Positions 1 through 6,303 of a stretch of DNA of 6,303 bases are shown here, piece by piece. The number at the start of each line of letters is the position of its first letter. Positions within the stretch are counted from its first letter, which is position 1. Below the pieces are notes generated by a model. That model saw only the letters and a program-made list of their open reading frames with translations. It had not been told where the DNA came from and made no database searches. This stretch comes from Methylococcaceae bacterium UBA662 (GTDB lineage: Bacteria; Pseudomonadota; Gammaproteobacteria; Methylococcales; Methylomonadaceae). Made by a program: the position numbers and the translations under genes. The stretch covers positions 1 to 6,303 of the forward strand of contig DBNW01000072.1 of assembly GCA_002299425.1 (NCBI GenBank). Reading direction: 5' to 3'.

Positions 1-209
1 AACTTGCTGCGCTTGTCGAAGAAGGCGGTGTCGTACTCGTCGGCCTCGATGACGAAGGGTGCGCCGTCCGCGCCCAGCCGCGCCGAGACCCCGAAGTTGG
101 TCGGCACGCCGCCGATCAGGAAGCCCGGGCGCTGCCCGGCCGCCTCGAGGATCCAGGCCAGCATCGAGGCGGTCGTGGTCTTGCCGTGGGTGCCGGCCAC
201 GGCGATGCC
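1..209 (-). other. mpl: Mpl-derived segment joined in frame to murC (putative chimera; join between about 168 and 209)
   Basis: Residues from about 137 on (AWILEAAG, RPGFLIGGVP, NFGVSARLG, FVIEADEYDTAFFDKRSK) carry the signature of Mpl, UDP-MurNAc:L-Ala-gamma-D-Glu-meso-Dap ligase, which reloads recycled murein tripeptide onto UDP-MurNAc. E. coli Mpl, from memory, has PGFVIGGVP and EADEYDCAFFDKRSKF at the same places. Positions 1-180 are about 71% GC by hand count against about 58% for 181-480. From codon 125 to 192 only one codon (GCA) ends in A or T, while 38 of the first 124 codons do. The join falls inside the shared IAVAGTHGKTTT stretch, so its exact base cannot be placed. The segment could come from another, GC-richer organism by misassembly, or less likely by recombination. 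Confidence 0.8.
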
Positions 210-578
210 AAAGCGGAAGCGCATCAATTCTGCCAGCATTTCCGCCCGGGGGATCACCGGAATTCTTCTGATAAACGCCTCGTCGATTTCCTCGTTGTGG
301 CGGTCGATGGCACTAGAGACCACCACCACATCGGCTTCGGCACTGTTTTCCCGTTGATGGCCGATGCAAATGTCCACCCCCAATTGGGCCAACCGGTCGG
401 TCACGGCACTGGCTTTAATGTCCGATCCGGACACTTGATAGCCTAAGTTGCACAGCACTTCGGCAATGCCGCTCATGCCGGTGCCGCCGACGCCGACAAA
501 ATGGATACGGTCAATATTGCCGACCACCCGTTGCGCCATCAGGGCTTGAGTCAGCAATTGCGTGTTCGGGAAATTCAT
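1..578 (-). CDS. murC: MurC N-terminal part (UDP-N-acetylmuramate--L-alanine ligase), 3' end replaced by Mpl-like sequence; runs off window
   Basis: The frame opens at an ATG (576-578) and stays open to the window edge, giving 192 full codons. Residues 1-124 are MurC: a Rossmann UDP-binding domain with RIHFVGVGGTGMSGIAEVL at about 24-42, then SGSD, VVVVSSAI and RAEMLAELMRFRFGI. MurC adds L-alanine to UDP-MurNAc in the cytoplasm using ATP. The P-loop GTHGKTTT is at 129-136, with Lys133 as the ATP-binding lysine. Beyond it the sequence no longer matches MurC but Mpl: GFLIGGVPTNFGVSARLG at 152-169 and EADEYDTAFFDKRSK at 178-192, where MurC would have EADESDASF. The start is fixed by a perfect AGGAGG and by the ATGA overlap with the murG stop. 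The N-terminal identity is clear; the whole frame as one real gene is doubtful, because composition changes at the same point. Confidence 0.85.
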   Translation of the reverse strand, partial: MNFPNTQLLTQALMAQRVVGNIDRIHFVGVGGTGMSGIAEVLCNLGYQVSGSDIKASAVTDRLAQLGVDICIGHQRENSAEADVVVVSSAIDRHNEEIDEAFIRRIPVIPRAEMLAELMRFRFGIAVAGTHGKTTTASMLAWILEAAGQRPGFLIGGVPTNFGVSARLGADGAPFVIEADEYDTAFFDKRSK

Positions 579-1624
579 TTTGCCTCCTGGGCGCAAATGG
601 CGGCCACTTGTGCCGTGGCCTGCAAGCGGGCGCAGGATTTGGCCGCCGCCGCCATGGTTTCCCGTTGCCGGGCGGCTTCGGTAATGTTTTGCGCCAAGGT
701 TTCGGCACTCAGCGCTGTTTGCGGCAACAAAAACCCGGCACCGGCATCGGCCAAATACCGGGCGTTGGCGGTTTGATGGTCGTCAATCGCATAGGGGAAC
801 GGGATCAATACCGATGGTTTTCCCATAGCCGCCAATTCACTGACTGTCATCGCCCCGGCCCGGCATACCACCACATCGGCCCAGTGGTAAGCCGCCACCA
901 TGTCGTCAATAAAGACCAACACATCCGCCTTCACCGCCACAGCTTGGTAGGCCGCCGCTACTTGCTGCTGCATGGCGGCACCGGTTTGATGCTGCACCGT
1001 CACATCCTGTAACAACGCCATCGCCGCCGGGGCGGTTTCATTCAGGATTTGTGCCCCCAAACTGCCGCCGACCACGAGAATTTTTAACCCTGGCGAACTG
1101 GAAACCGCCGTTTGCGGCCCATTCAAAAACGCTTGCCGCAACGGGTTGCCGGTGCATTCGGCGTTGATTTTTTTGGCAAAACTACCCGGAAAAGCCTCCA
1201 GCACCCGCACCGCCAGCGTGGCCAAAAGCCGATTAGTGGTGCCTGGGATGCGGTTTTGTTCGTGGATCACCAGCGGAACCCCTAAAATCTTGGCCATCAC
1301 GCCACCGGGGGCTGCGGCAAAACCGCCCATGCCCAACACCACATCGGGTTTGCGCCGTTTCAGTATCAAAAAAGCCTGGCCGCAGGCTTTAAGCAATTTG
1401 CCCACGGCGGCCATTTTCGCCCACAAGCCCTTACCCCGCAGGCCCGCTACCGACAACCAATCGATGGCGATGCCGCAGGCCGGCACCACGTGAGCCTCCA
1501 AACCTTTTTGCGTGCCCAACCAACTGACTTCCCAGCCTTGGGCCGCCATTGCCTGGGCTACCGCTAAGGCCGGGAACACATGCCCGCCGGTGCCGCCGGC
1601 CATAATCACGATGCGTTTAGGCAT
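575..1624 (-). CDS. murG: MurG, lipid II synthase (UDP-GlcNAc:lipid I N-acetylglucosaminyltransferase)
   Basis: The 349-residue product is close to the E. coli length of 355. MurG is a GT-B (GT28) glycosyltransferase on the inner face of the cytoplasmic membrane that adds GlcNAc to lipid I to make lipid II. Visible motifs are the N-terminal glycine-rich loop AGGTGGHVFP (9-18, with the catalytic-region His15), GMGGFAAAPGG (98-108), the acceptor-site HEQNRIPGTTN (121-131), GNPLR (159-163), the second glycine-rich loop GGSLGA (186-191), HQTG (212-215), CRAGAMTVSEL (254-264) and PFPYAIDDHQTANA (275-288), the last two forming the UDP-GlcNAc pocket. It overlaps the ftsW end by 8 bases and its TGA stop overlaps the murC start by 4. 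The second glycine motif reads FAAAPGG rather than the YVSGPGG of E. coli, a mild variation. The gene is complete and its key residues are present. Confidence 0.97.
   Translation of the reverse strand: MPKRIVIMAGGTGGHVFPALAVAQAMAAQGWEVSWLGTQKGLEAHVVPACGIAIDWLSVAGLRGKGLWAKMAAVGKLLKACGQAFLILKRRKPDVVLGMGGFAAAPGGVMAKILGVPLVIHEQNRIPGTTNRLLATLAVRVLEAFPGSFAKKINAECTGNPLRQAFLNGPQTAVSSSPGLKILVVGGSLGAQILNETAPAAMALLQDVTVQHQTGAAMQQQVAAAYQAVAVKADVLVFIDDMVAAYHWADVVVCRAGAMTVSELAAMGKPSVLIPFPYAIDDHQTANARYLADAGAGFLLPQTALSAETLAQNITEAARQRETMAAAAKSCARLQATAQVAAICAQEAK
583..588 (-). promoter_or_regulatory. Ribosome binding site of murC
   Basis: On the minus strand this reads AGGAGG, a perfect Shine-Dalgarno core, four bases (CAAA) before the murC ATG and inside the 3' end of murG. 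It supports the first ATG over the in-frame Met14 and suggests independent initiation in addition to coupling through the ATGA overlap. Confidence 0.8.
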
Positions 1625-2807
1625 GTTGCGCCCTCTTCGCCCTGACTTTAGGCTCCGGCACGTTGCTGGCGTTGATTTCGGTGATTTCGCTATGGACCCG
1701 GAACAGCAAACCGAGCGCGCAACACATAATGATCATGCTGCCGCCGCCGTAACTCATCAGCGGCAAAGTCAATCCCTTGGTGGGCAGCAGCCCCATATTC
1801 ACGCCCATGTTGACAAACGCTTGAAAACCAAACCAAACGCCCAGCCCGTAAGCGAGGTAGGCGGCAAATTTTTCACCTATTTTTTCCGCCTGCCCAGCCA
1901 CCTGAAACGCCCGCCAGACCAGAATGGAAAACAGCGCAATGATCAGTGCCACCCCCACCAAGCCCAATTCCTCGGCAATCACCGAAAACAGAAAATCGGT
2001 GTGCGCTTCCGGCAGGTACGACAATTTCTGCACGCCATTGCCCAGCCCCGTGCCAAAAATGCCGCCATCGCCAAAGCAAATCAGGGCATTGCTCAACTGA
2101 TACCCCTCCCCCAGCGGATTGGCGAACGGATCCAAAAAGCCGACCACCCGTTTCATCCGGTACGGCTCGACGATAACCAGCAGTGCCGCCAATGACAGCA
2201 CCAAGGTGAACAGCAGGGTGAAATGGGATAACTTCGCGCCGGCTAAAAACATGATGCCCATGGCAATCATCAGCACCACCACGGCGGAACCGAAATCCGG
2301 CTCCAACAGCAGCAGCATGCTGGCGACCGAAAACAACAGCAGCGGCTTGAACAGGCCAAACGCCGATTCGCGCACAGACTGGTGGTGGCGGTTGACGTAG
2401 CCGGCCATGTAAACGACCGCCGCAAACTTAAGGGCCTCGGACACTTGTATGCCTATACCGGCGATAAACAGCCAGCGGGTGCTGCCATTGACGGTCTTGC
2501 CCAAGCCGGGTATCAACACCGCGATCAGCAGCATTACGCTGACCATAAAAAGCCACGGCCCTAATTTTTGCCAGATACGCAGCGGAATGGCACTGACCCC
2601 TTTTGCCAAAGCCAGTCCTAGCACGATGTGCAAGAATTGCTTGAGCGGATAATCCCAAAAATGGCCGCCTTTTTCTGCATCAAACAAATGCAACGACGAC
2701 GAGACCACCATCACATAACCCATCAGCAACAAGCCCAGGCTGCTAATCACCAGCAAGGCATCGTAATGGAAGTAGTCCGGCGTTACGGTTTTTTTTCTGG
2801 TATTCAT
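1617..2807 (-). CDS. ftsW: FtsW, SEDS-family septal peptidoglycan glycosyltransferase
   Basis: The product is a 396-residue polytopic membrane protein (E. coli FtsW has 414) with about ten hydrophobic segments, for example near 15-36, 84-100, 155-170, 173-190, 197-214, 273-298 and 346-370. SEDS proteins polymerise lipid II; FtsW does so at the division septum with the transpeptidase FtsI. Family motifs seen are GSTRWL (108-113), EPDFGSAVV (169-177), the large extracellular loop ending in PEAHTDFLF (266-274) with Asp271 as the expected catalytic residue, and KGLTLPLMSYGGGSM (344-358), where E. coli has SYGGSS. FtsW is favoured over RodA and SpoVE by its place between murD and murG. The ATG overlaps the murD TGA (ATGA). 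The Shine-Dalgarno is weak (GGGG), so translation is probably coupled to murD. A short basic tail (VRAKRAQHA) ends the protein. Confidence 0.96.
   Translation of the reverse strand: MNTRKKTVTPDYFHYDALLVISSLGLLLMGYVMVVSSSLHLFDAEKGGHFWDYPLKQFLHIVLGLALAKGVSAIPLRIWQKLGPWLFMVSVMLLIAVLIPGLGKTVNGSTRWLFIAGIGIQVSEALKFAAVVYMAGYVNRHHQSVRESAFGLFKPLLLFSVASMLLLLEPDFGSAVVVLMIAMGIMFLAGAKLSHFTLLFTLVLSLAALLVIVEPYRMKRVVGFLDPFANPLGEGYQLSNALICFGDGGIFGTGLGNGVQKLSYLPEAHTDFLFSVIAEELGLVGVALIIALFSILVWRAFQVAGQAEKIGEKFAAYLAYGLGVWFGFQAFVNMGVNMGLLPTKGLTLPLMSYGGGSMIIMCCALGLLFRVHSEITEINASNVPEPKVRAKRAQHA
1632..1635 (-). promoter_or_regulatory. Ribosome binding site of murG
   Basis: The minus strand reads GAAGAGGGCGCAAC before the ATG. 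The GAGG core sits seven bases from the start, inside the last codons of ftsW, and supports the start at 1624. Confidence 0.6.
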
Positions 2808-4177
2808 GGCGTTAACCCCAACACGGCTTTGCTGAATTTATTGCCTCTGTCCTGATAATTTTTGTATTGGTCCAAACTGGCGCAGGCAGGTGACAACAAC
2901 ACCGTGTCGCCCGGCTCAGCCAGGCTGGCCGCTTTCTGCACGGCTTGCGCCATGCTGCCGACCAAATGCACGGGCACGCCGCTGCCCGCCAACGCTTGGC
3001 CAATCAACGGGCCGTCCTTGCCCATAATGACCACGGCCTTGGCTTTTTCGACGATGGACGGGGTCAACTCGCTCATGTCCGCGCCCTTAGCATCGCCGCC
3101 GGCAATTAACACCACTTTGCGCTGATACCCCTCAAGGGCGGCGACACAGGCGCCGATGTTAGTGGCCTTAGAATCATTCACCCAGGCCACGCCGCGAATC
3201 TCCGCTATTCTTTGCATACGATGCTCCAAGCCCTTGAATTTTTTCAAGGCCCGGCACATGGCCGCACTATCCAAACCCACGGCATGGCCTAAAGCCAAGG
3301 CCGCTAGGGCGTTGGCGGCGTTGTGGCGGCCTTCCAGCGGCACAAACGCCAATGGCAGCAACGGTTGGCCGTGGCACATCAGGTATTCCACTCCTTCTTG
3401 CTGGCCTAAATGAAAGTCAGCTTGGCCTTTTACCGAGAAGGTCAAGCTTTTCCGATCCGGCTCCTGCATGGCGGCAACCAACGGGTCGTCCAAATTGACG
3501 ACCATCGTCCCCGTGCCACGAAACACTTTCTGTTTTTCGTAGGCATAACTGGCCAAATCGCCATGCCGGTCCAAATGGTCGGCACTGATGTTCAAAACGG
3601 TGGCGGCGGCAGCTTTCAAGGCTGTCGTCCGCTCCAATTGAAAGCTGGACAGCTCCAGCACATACAAATCGGCTTCCTGGTCGAGCAAACACAGCGCCGG
3701 CTCCCCTAAATTGCCGCCGACCGCGACCTTGACCCCGGCTGCCTTGGCCATTTCCCCGACCAGCGTGGTAACGGTACTTTTGCCGTTCGAGCCGGTAATG
3801 GCGACTATCGGTGCCGTCACCGAACAGGCGAACAAATCGATGTCGCCGATGATTTTCGCGCCGCTGGCTGCGGCCTTGCGGATGGCCGCCTCATGCAGTG
3901 ACAAACCGGGGCTGACCACCAAATGCGTGGCCACCCTAAAGGCGTCGTAGTCAAAACCGCCGGTAAAAATTGGCGTGTCGGGCATCCGCTGCATCACCTC
4001 GTCCAGCAGCGGCGGTTTGGCCCGGCTGTCGGTCAGCGCAAACTGGAAACCTAGGCCCTGCAAATACTGGCCGACCGAAAGGCCGGTGCTGCCCACGCCC
4101 ACCACCAAAACCTTGGCCGATTGGGGTTCCATTCCCATCTGATTTGCCAAACACGCCAACGTAGCCGCTTTGTTCAT
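2804..4177 (-). CDS. murD: MurD, UDP-N-acetylmuramoyl-L-alanine--D-glutamate ligase
   Basis: The cytoplasmic ATP-dependent ligase that adds D-glutamate to UDP-MurNAc-L-Ala; 457 residues against 438 in E. coli. Domain 1 is a Rossmann fold with VLVVGVGSTGLS (23-34). Domain 2 carries the P-loop ITGSNGKST (127-135), ELSSFQLE (175-182), NISADHLDRH (196-205) and Lys215, which aligns with the carbamylated lysine (K198) of E. coli. GRHNAANALAA (283-293) leads to domain 3 with EHRMQRI and VNDSKATN (to 340), AGGDAKGAD (359-367) and SPACASLDQYKNYQDRGNKF (429-448). The chosen ATG lies 3 bases after the mraY stop, but the conserved core begins near residue 20, so Met14 or Met16 could also be the start; no candidate has a strong ribosome binding site. 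Much of the extra length is this N-terminal extension. It overlaps ftsW by 4 bases. Confidence 0.97.
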   Translation of the reverse strand: MNKAATLACLANQMGMEPQSAKVLVVGVGSTGLSVGQYLQGLGFQFALTDSRAKPPLLDEVMQRMPDTPIFTGGFDYDAFRVATHLVVSPGLSLHEAAIRKAAASGAKIIGDIDLFACSVTAPIVAITGSNGKSTVTTLVGEMAKAAGVKVAVGGNLGEPALCLLDQEADLYVLELSSFQLERTTALKAAAATVLNISADHLDRHGDLASYAYEKQKVFRGTGTMVVNLDDPLVAAMQEPDRKSLTFSVKGQADFHLGQQEGVEYLMCHGQPLLPLAFVPLEGRHNAANALAALALGHAVGLDSAAMCRALKKFKGLEHRMQRIAEIRGVAWVNDSKATNIGACVAALEGYQRKVVLIAGGDAKGADMSELTPSIVEKAKAVVIMGKDGPLIGQALAGSGVPVHLVGSMAQAVQKAASLAEPGDTVLLSPACASLDQYKNYQDRGNKFSKAVLGLTP

Positions 4178-4180
4178 GGC

Positions 4181-5263
4181 TTATCTCAGCTTCAAGGTGG
4201 CCAAGCCAACCAACACCAAAATTACGGTGATGATCCAAAACCGCACGATCACCCGCGGTTCTGGCCAGCCTTTCAGTTCAAAATGGTGATGGATGGGGGC
4301 CATTTTGAACACCCGCCGTCCGGTGGACTTGAATGAGACCACCTGAATGATGACCGACAAGGTTTCCATCACGAACACCCCGCCCATGATCACCAGCACC
4401 AATTCCTGCCTGACCAGCACCGCCACCAGCCCTAACGCCGCACCCAAGGCCAAGGCCCCGACATCGCCCATGAAGACCATCGCCGGGTAGGTGTTAAACC
4501 ACAAAAACCCCAGGCCCGCGCCAATCAGCGCGCAGCAAAACACCACCAGCTCGCCGGCATTGGGGATGAACGGGATGGACAGGTAACTGGCGAACTCGCT
4601 ATGCCCGGACAAATAGGCGAACACCGCTAAGCCGCCCGCCACCATCACCGAGGGCATGATGGCCAGCCCGTCCAGGCCGTCGGTTAGGTTGACGGCGTTG
4701 CTGGTGCCGACGATGACGAAGTAGGTCAAAACGATATAAAACCAGCCCAAATCCAGCATGACGTTCTTGAAAAACGGCAGCAACAACTGGGTTTCGGCGG
4801 GGACGGTGGCGGTGGCGTACAAAAACACCGCCGCCGCGAAGCCAATGACCGACTGCCCCGTGTACTTGGCCTTAGGCGACAAACCGTCGCTGTTGCGCTG
4901 GATGACCTTGCGGTAGTCGTCGATAAAACCGATGATGCCAAAACCCAACGTCACCAGCAGGATGACCCAGATGTAGCGGTTACTGAGGTCCGCCCACAGC
5001 AAGGTGCTGACGGCGATGGCGACCAAAATCAGAGTGCCGCCCATGGTGGGGGTGCCGGCCTTGCTGTAGTGCGATTGCGGGCCTAGCTCACGGATGCTCT
5101 GGCCGATGTTGTTGCCGCGCAATTTGGCGATCAGCCAGGGGCCTACCATAAACGAGATGGCCAATGCCGTCAGCACCCCCAAAATGGCGCGCAAGGTCAG
5201 GTAATGGAATACCCTAAAGGCCCCGTCGAAGGTTGCCAAATAATCCGCCAAATAAAGTAACAT
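4181..5263 (-). CDS. mraY: MraY, phospho-N-acetylmuramoyl-pentapeptide transferase (lipid I synthase)
   Basis: An integral membrane enzyme that moves phospho-MurNAc-pentapeptide from UDP to undecaprenyl phosphate, giving lipid I. Its 360 residues equal the E. coli length and it matches that protein nearly end to end. About ten membrane segments are visible, near 21-43, 72-92, 97-115, 135-153, 170-188, 200-218, 236-257, 262-283, 287-309 and 339-358. Catalytic and Mg-binding motifs are intact: IDDYRK (114-119, Asp115 and Asp116), NLTDGLDGLA (192-201), FMGDVGALALG (264-274, Asp267) and the histidine loop MAPIHHHFELKGWPE (321-335). SHYSKAGTPTMGG (64-76) is the usual N-terminal signature. It starts 3 bases after the murF stop and ends 3 bases before murD. 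The gene is complete and ordinary. Confidence 0.98.
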   Translation of the reverse strand: MLLYLADYLATFDGAFRVFHYLTLRAILGVLTALAISFMVGPWLIAKLRGNNIGQSIRELGPQSHYSKAGTPTMGGTLILVAIAVSTLLWADLSNRYIWVILLVTLGFGIIGFIDDYRKVIQRNSDGLSPKAKYTGQSVIGFAAAVFLYATATVPAETQLLLPFFKNVMLDLGWFYIVLTYFVIVGTSNAVNLTDGLDGLAIMPSVMVAGGLAVFAYLSGHSEFASYLSIPFIPNAGELVVFCCALIGAGLGFLWFNTYPAMVFMGDVGALALGAALGLVAVLVRQELVLVIMGGVFVMETLSVIIQVVSFKSTGRRVFKMAPIHHHFELKGWPEPRVIVRFWIITVILVLVGLATLKLR

Positions 5264-5266
5264 GCC

Positions 5267-6303
5267 TTAATTCCTATCATTATTCACCAGAGCGGCGACC
5301 ACGTTTTCCATGCGCCTGGCCCTGGAGCCTTTGACCAAGAGCGTTTCTTGGCCGGTGAGTTGTTGTTTTAACGCCTTTATCAAATCGTCCTGGCGGGTAA
5401 AAAACGCCGCCCCAGGGCCAAAAGCCTGCACGGTATGCCGACAGTCATCGCCAAAGGCGAATAAACGCTGCACACCGCAGGCTTTGATGGCCTCGCCCAT
5501 CTGATGGTGCAACGCGGGGCTGTCCGGGCCCAATTCGCCAAACGCGCCCAGCACCAACCAAGGTTTGCCCGGCAAAGCCACCAGCACCTCCAATCCGGCT
5601 TGCAGGGACGCGGCATTGCCGTTGTACGTGTCATCAATGACCCAGTTGCCATGAATCCCTGCTAGGGGCTGCAAGCGTCCCTGCACCGGCTTGACCTGCG
5701 CCAGGCCTGCGGCGATTTGTCTTAACTCAAGCCCCAACGCTAGGGCGGCGGCACTGGCGGCTAGGGCATTACGGACATTGTGCTGGCCGGCCAATGGCAA
5801 GGCAATGTCCGCTTTCTGGTCGGCCGCTTGCAGCGTGAATGCGCTGACAACGCCGCAGCCGGACTTATTTTCCCGAATAGCGACCGCGCGTACATCGGCC
5901 CGCTCATCCAGCCCGAACGACAGCACGTTGCGCCCGCCCGCCACGCCCTGCCAATAATCAAAGTACGGGTCATCCCGGTTCAGGATGGTGATGCCGTCGG
6001 TCTTTAAGGTTTCAATAATCTCACCTTTGGCCCGGGCCACCCCGTCGATGCTGCCAAAACCTTCGATGTGGGCGGGGCCGGCGTTGTTTAACACCACCAC
6101 GTCGGCTTGCGCGTAACGGCTGGCGTAAGCAATTTCACCCGCACGGTTGGCGCCCATCTCGATAACGGCGTAACGGTGCTGTTCGCTCAAACCCAACAAG
6201 GTCAACGGCACGCCGATGTCGTTGTTCAAATTGCCCTGGGTGTACCACACCTGCCCGGCCACGCCTAAGATAGCCGCCAGCATTTCCTTGACCGTGGTCT
6301 TGC
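5267..6303 (-). CDS. murF: MurF, UDP-N-acetylmuramoyl-tripeptide--D-alanyl-D-alanine ligase, N-terminus cut off by window edge
   Basis: The frame enters at the window edge and gives 344 full codons to a TAA stop, against about 452 residues in E. coli. About 105-110 residues (the UDP-binding domain) are therefore missing to the right. MurF joins D-Ala-D-Ala to the UDP-MurNAc-tripeptide. Counting from the first full codon, the fragment opens in the P-loop (KTTVKEM, 1-7), then GNLNNDIG (23-30), IEMGANRAGEI (47-57), AHIEGFGS (77-84), AKGEII (91-96, with the lysine expected to be carbamylated), GQHNVRNALAA (172-182), DDTYNGNAASLQAGL (223-237) and LVKGSRARRME (322-332). The usual YNAN reads YNGN here, a small variation. 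The ATG at 6281-6283 is internal, not the start, because homology continues upstream of it. It is the first gene of the visible operon segment; murE and ftsI are expected further upstream. Confidence 0.96.
   Translation of the reverse strand, partial: KTTVKEMLAAILGVAGQVWYTQGNLNNDIGVPLTLLGLSEQHRYAVIEMGANRAGEIAYASRYAQADVVVLNNAGPAHIEGFGSIDGVARAKGEIIETLKTDGITILNRDDPYFDYWQGVAGGRNVLSFGLDERADVRAVAIRENKSGCGVVSAFTLQAADQKADIALPLAGQHNVRNALAASAAALALGLELRQIAAGLAQVKPVQGRLQPLAGIHGNWVIDDTYNGNAASLQAGLEVLVALPGKPWLVLGAFGELGPDSPALHHQMGEAIKACGVQRLFAFGDDCRHTVQAFGPGAAFFTRQDDLIKALKQQLTGQETLLVKGSRARRMENVVAALVNNDRN
5272..5275 (-). promoter_or_regulatory. Ribosome binding site of mraY
   Basis: The minus strand reads TAGGAATTAAGGC before the ATG. 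AGGA sits eight bases from the start and lies just upstream of the murF TAA stop, supporting the start at 5263, which also matches the E. coli N-terminus (MLxxLA). Confidence 0.6.

Noticed and set aside
4..446. Plus-strand open frames opposite murC/mpl
   Set aside because: They are low-complexity Arg/Ser/Pro- or His-rich products of antisense GC-rich coding sequence; no ribosome binding site or family resemblance.
1..578. A natural Bacteroidetes-type MurC, some of which have EADEYD instead of EADESD
   Set aside because: EADEYD alone would not be decisive, but the surrounding GGVPTNFGVSARLG and AFFDKRSK are specific to Mpl, and the composition breaks at the same place.
1512..2195. A 227-codon plus-strand open frame opposite ftsW and murG
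   Set aside because: It is the antisense of a hydrophobic membrane protein gene: its product is rich in His, Gln, Pro and Asn with no recognisable domain, and the opposite strand is fully explained by ftsW and murG.
2428..2658. Minus-strand alternative frame inside ftsW, and similar ones inside murD, mraY and murF
   Set aside because: They are shifted frames of well-supported genes with no conserved motifs and no start signals.
5264..5266. Possible terminators or promoters in the gaps between genes
   Set aside because: The gaps are at most 3 bases long, and I saw no hairpin followed by a T run on the minus strand near any stop codon.
1..6303. CRISPR arrays, tRNAs, insertion sequences, inverted or tandem repeats
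   Set aside because: No repeated units, tRNA-like folds or transposase sequence were seen by eye; coding sequence covers essentially the whole window.

Overview
The window is a tightly packed stretch of the bacterial division and cell wall (dcw) cluster. All genes lie on the minus strand, so transcription runs from position 6303 down to 1. In order of transcription they are murF (5' end cut off by the window edge), mraY, murD, ftsW, murG and murC (3' part not present as such). This order, the 360-residue MraY closely resembling the E. coli protein, and the style of MurF and FtsW point to a gammaproteobacterium. A Methylococcales-like methanotroph is a reasonable guess, but I cannot prove it. 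By hand count the GC content is about 58% at positions 181-480.

Layout: 5267-6303 murF, 4181-5263 mraY, 2804-4177 murD, 1617-2807 ftsW, 575-1624 murG, 1-578 murC start. Junctions are minimal: 3-base gaps at murF/mraY and mraY/murD, 4-base ATGA overlaps at murD/ftsW and murG/murC, and an 8-base overlap at ftsW/murG. There is no room for an internal terminator, RNA gene or mobile element, and no gene-free stretch. I see no promoter; the operon promoter probably lies upstream of the window.

Together the genes cover the end of peptidoglycan precursor synthesis and its use. MurC, MurD and MurF build the UDP-MurNAc-pentapeptide in the cytoplasm, MraY transfers it to undecaprenyl phosphate (lipid I), MurG adds GlcNAc (lipid II), and FtsW polymerises lipid II at the septum.

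The one real anomaly is at the left end. The reading frame starts as a normal MurC, but from the ATP-binding motif GTHGKTTT onward (about positions 209 to 168) it continues in frame as Mpl, the murein tripeptide recycling ligase. Composition shifts at the same place: about 71% GC over positions 1-180, with 67 of 68 third codon positions G or C, against 86 of 124 upstream. The likeliest reading is a chimeric join of two different genes, and probably two different genomes, at a conserved P-loop. A natural MurC/Mpl hybrid is possible but less likely. The right end of the window stops in the matching GKTT motif of murF. Apart from this I found no sign of a novel system; the rest is an ordinary core operon.
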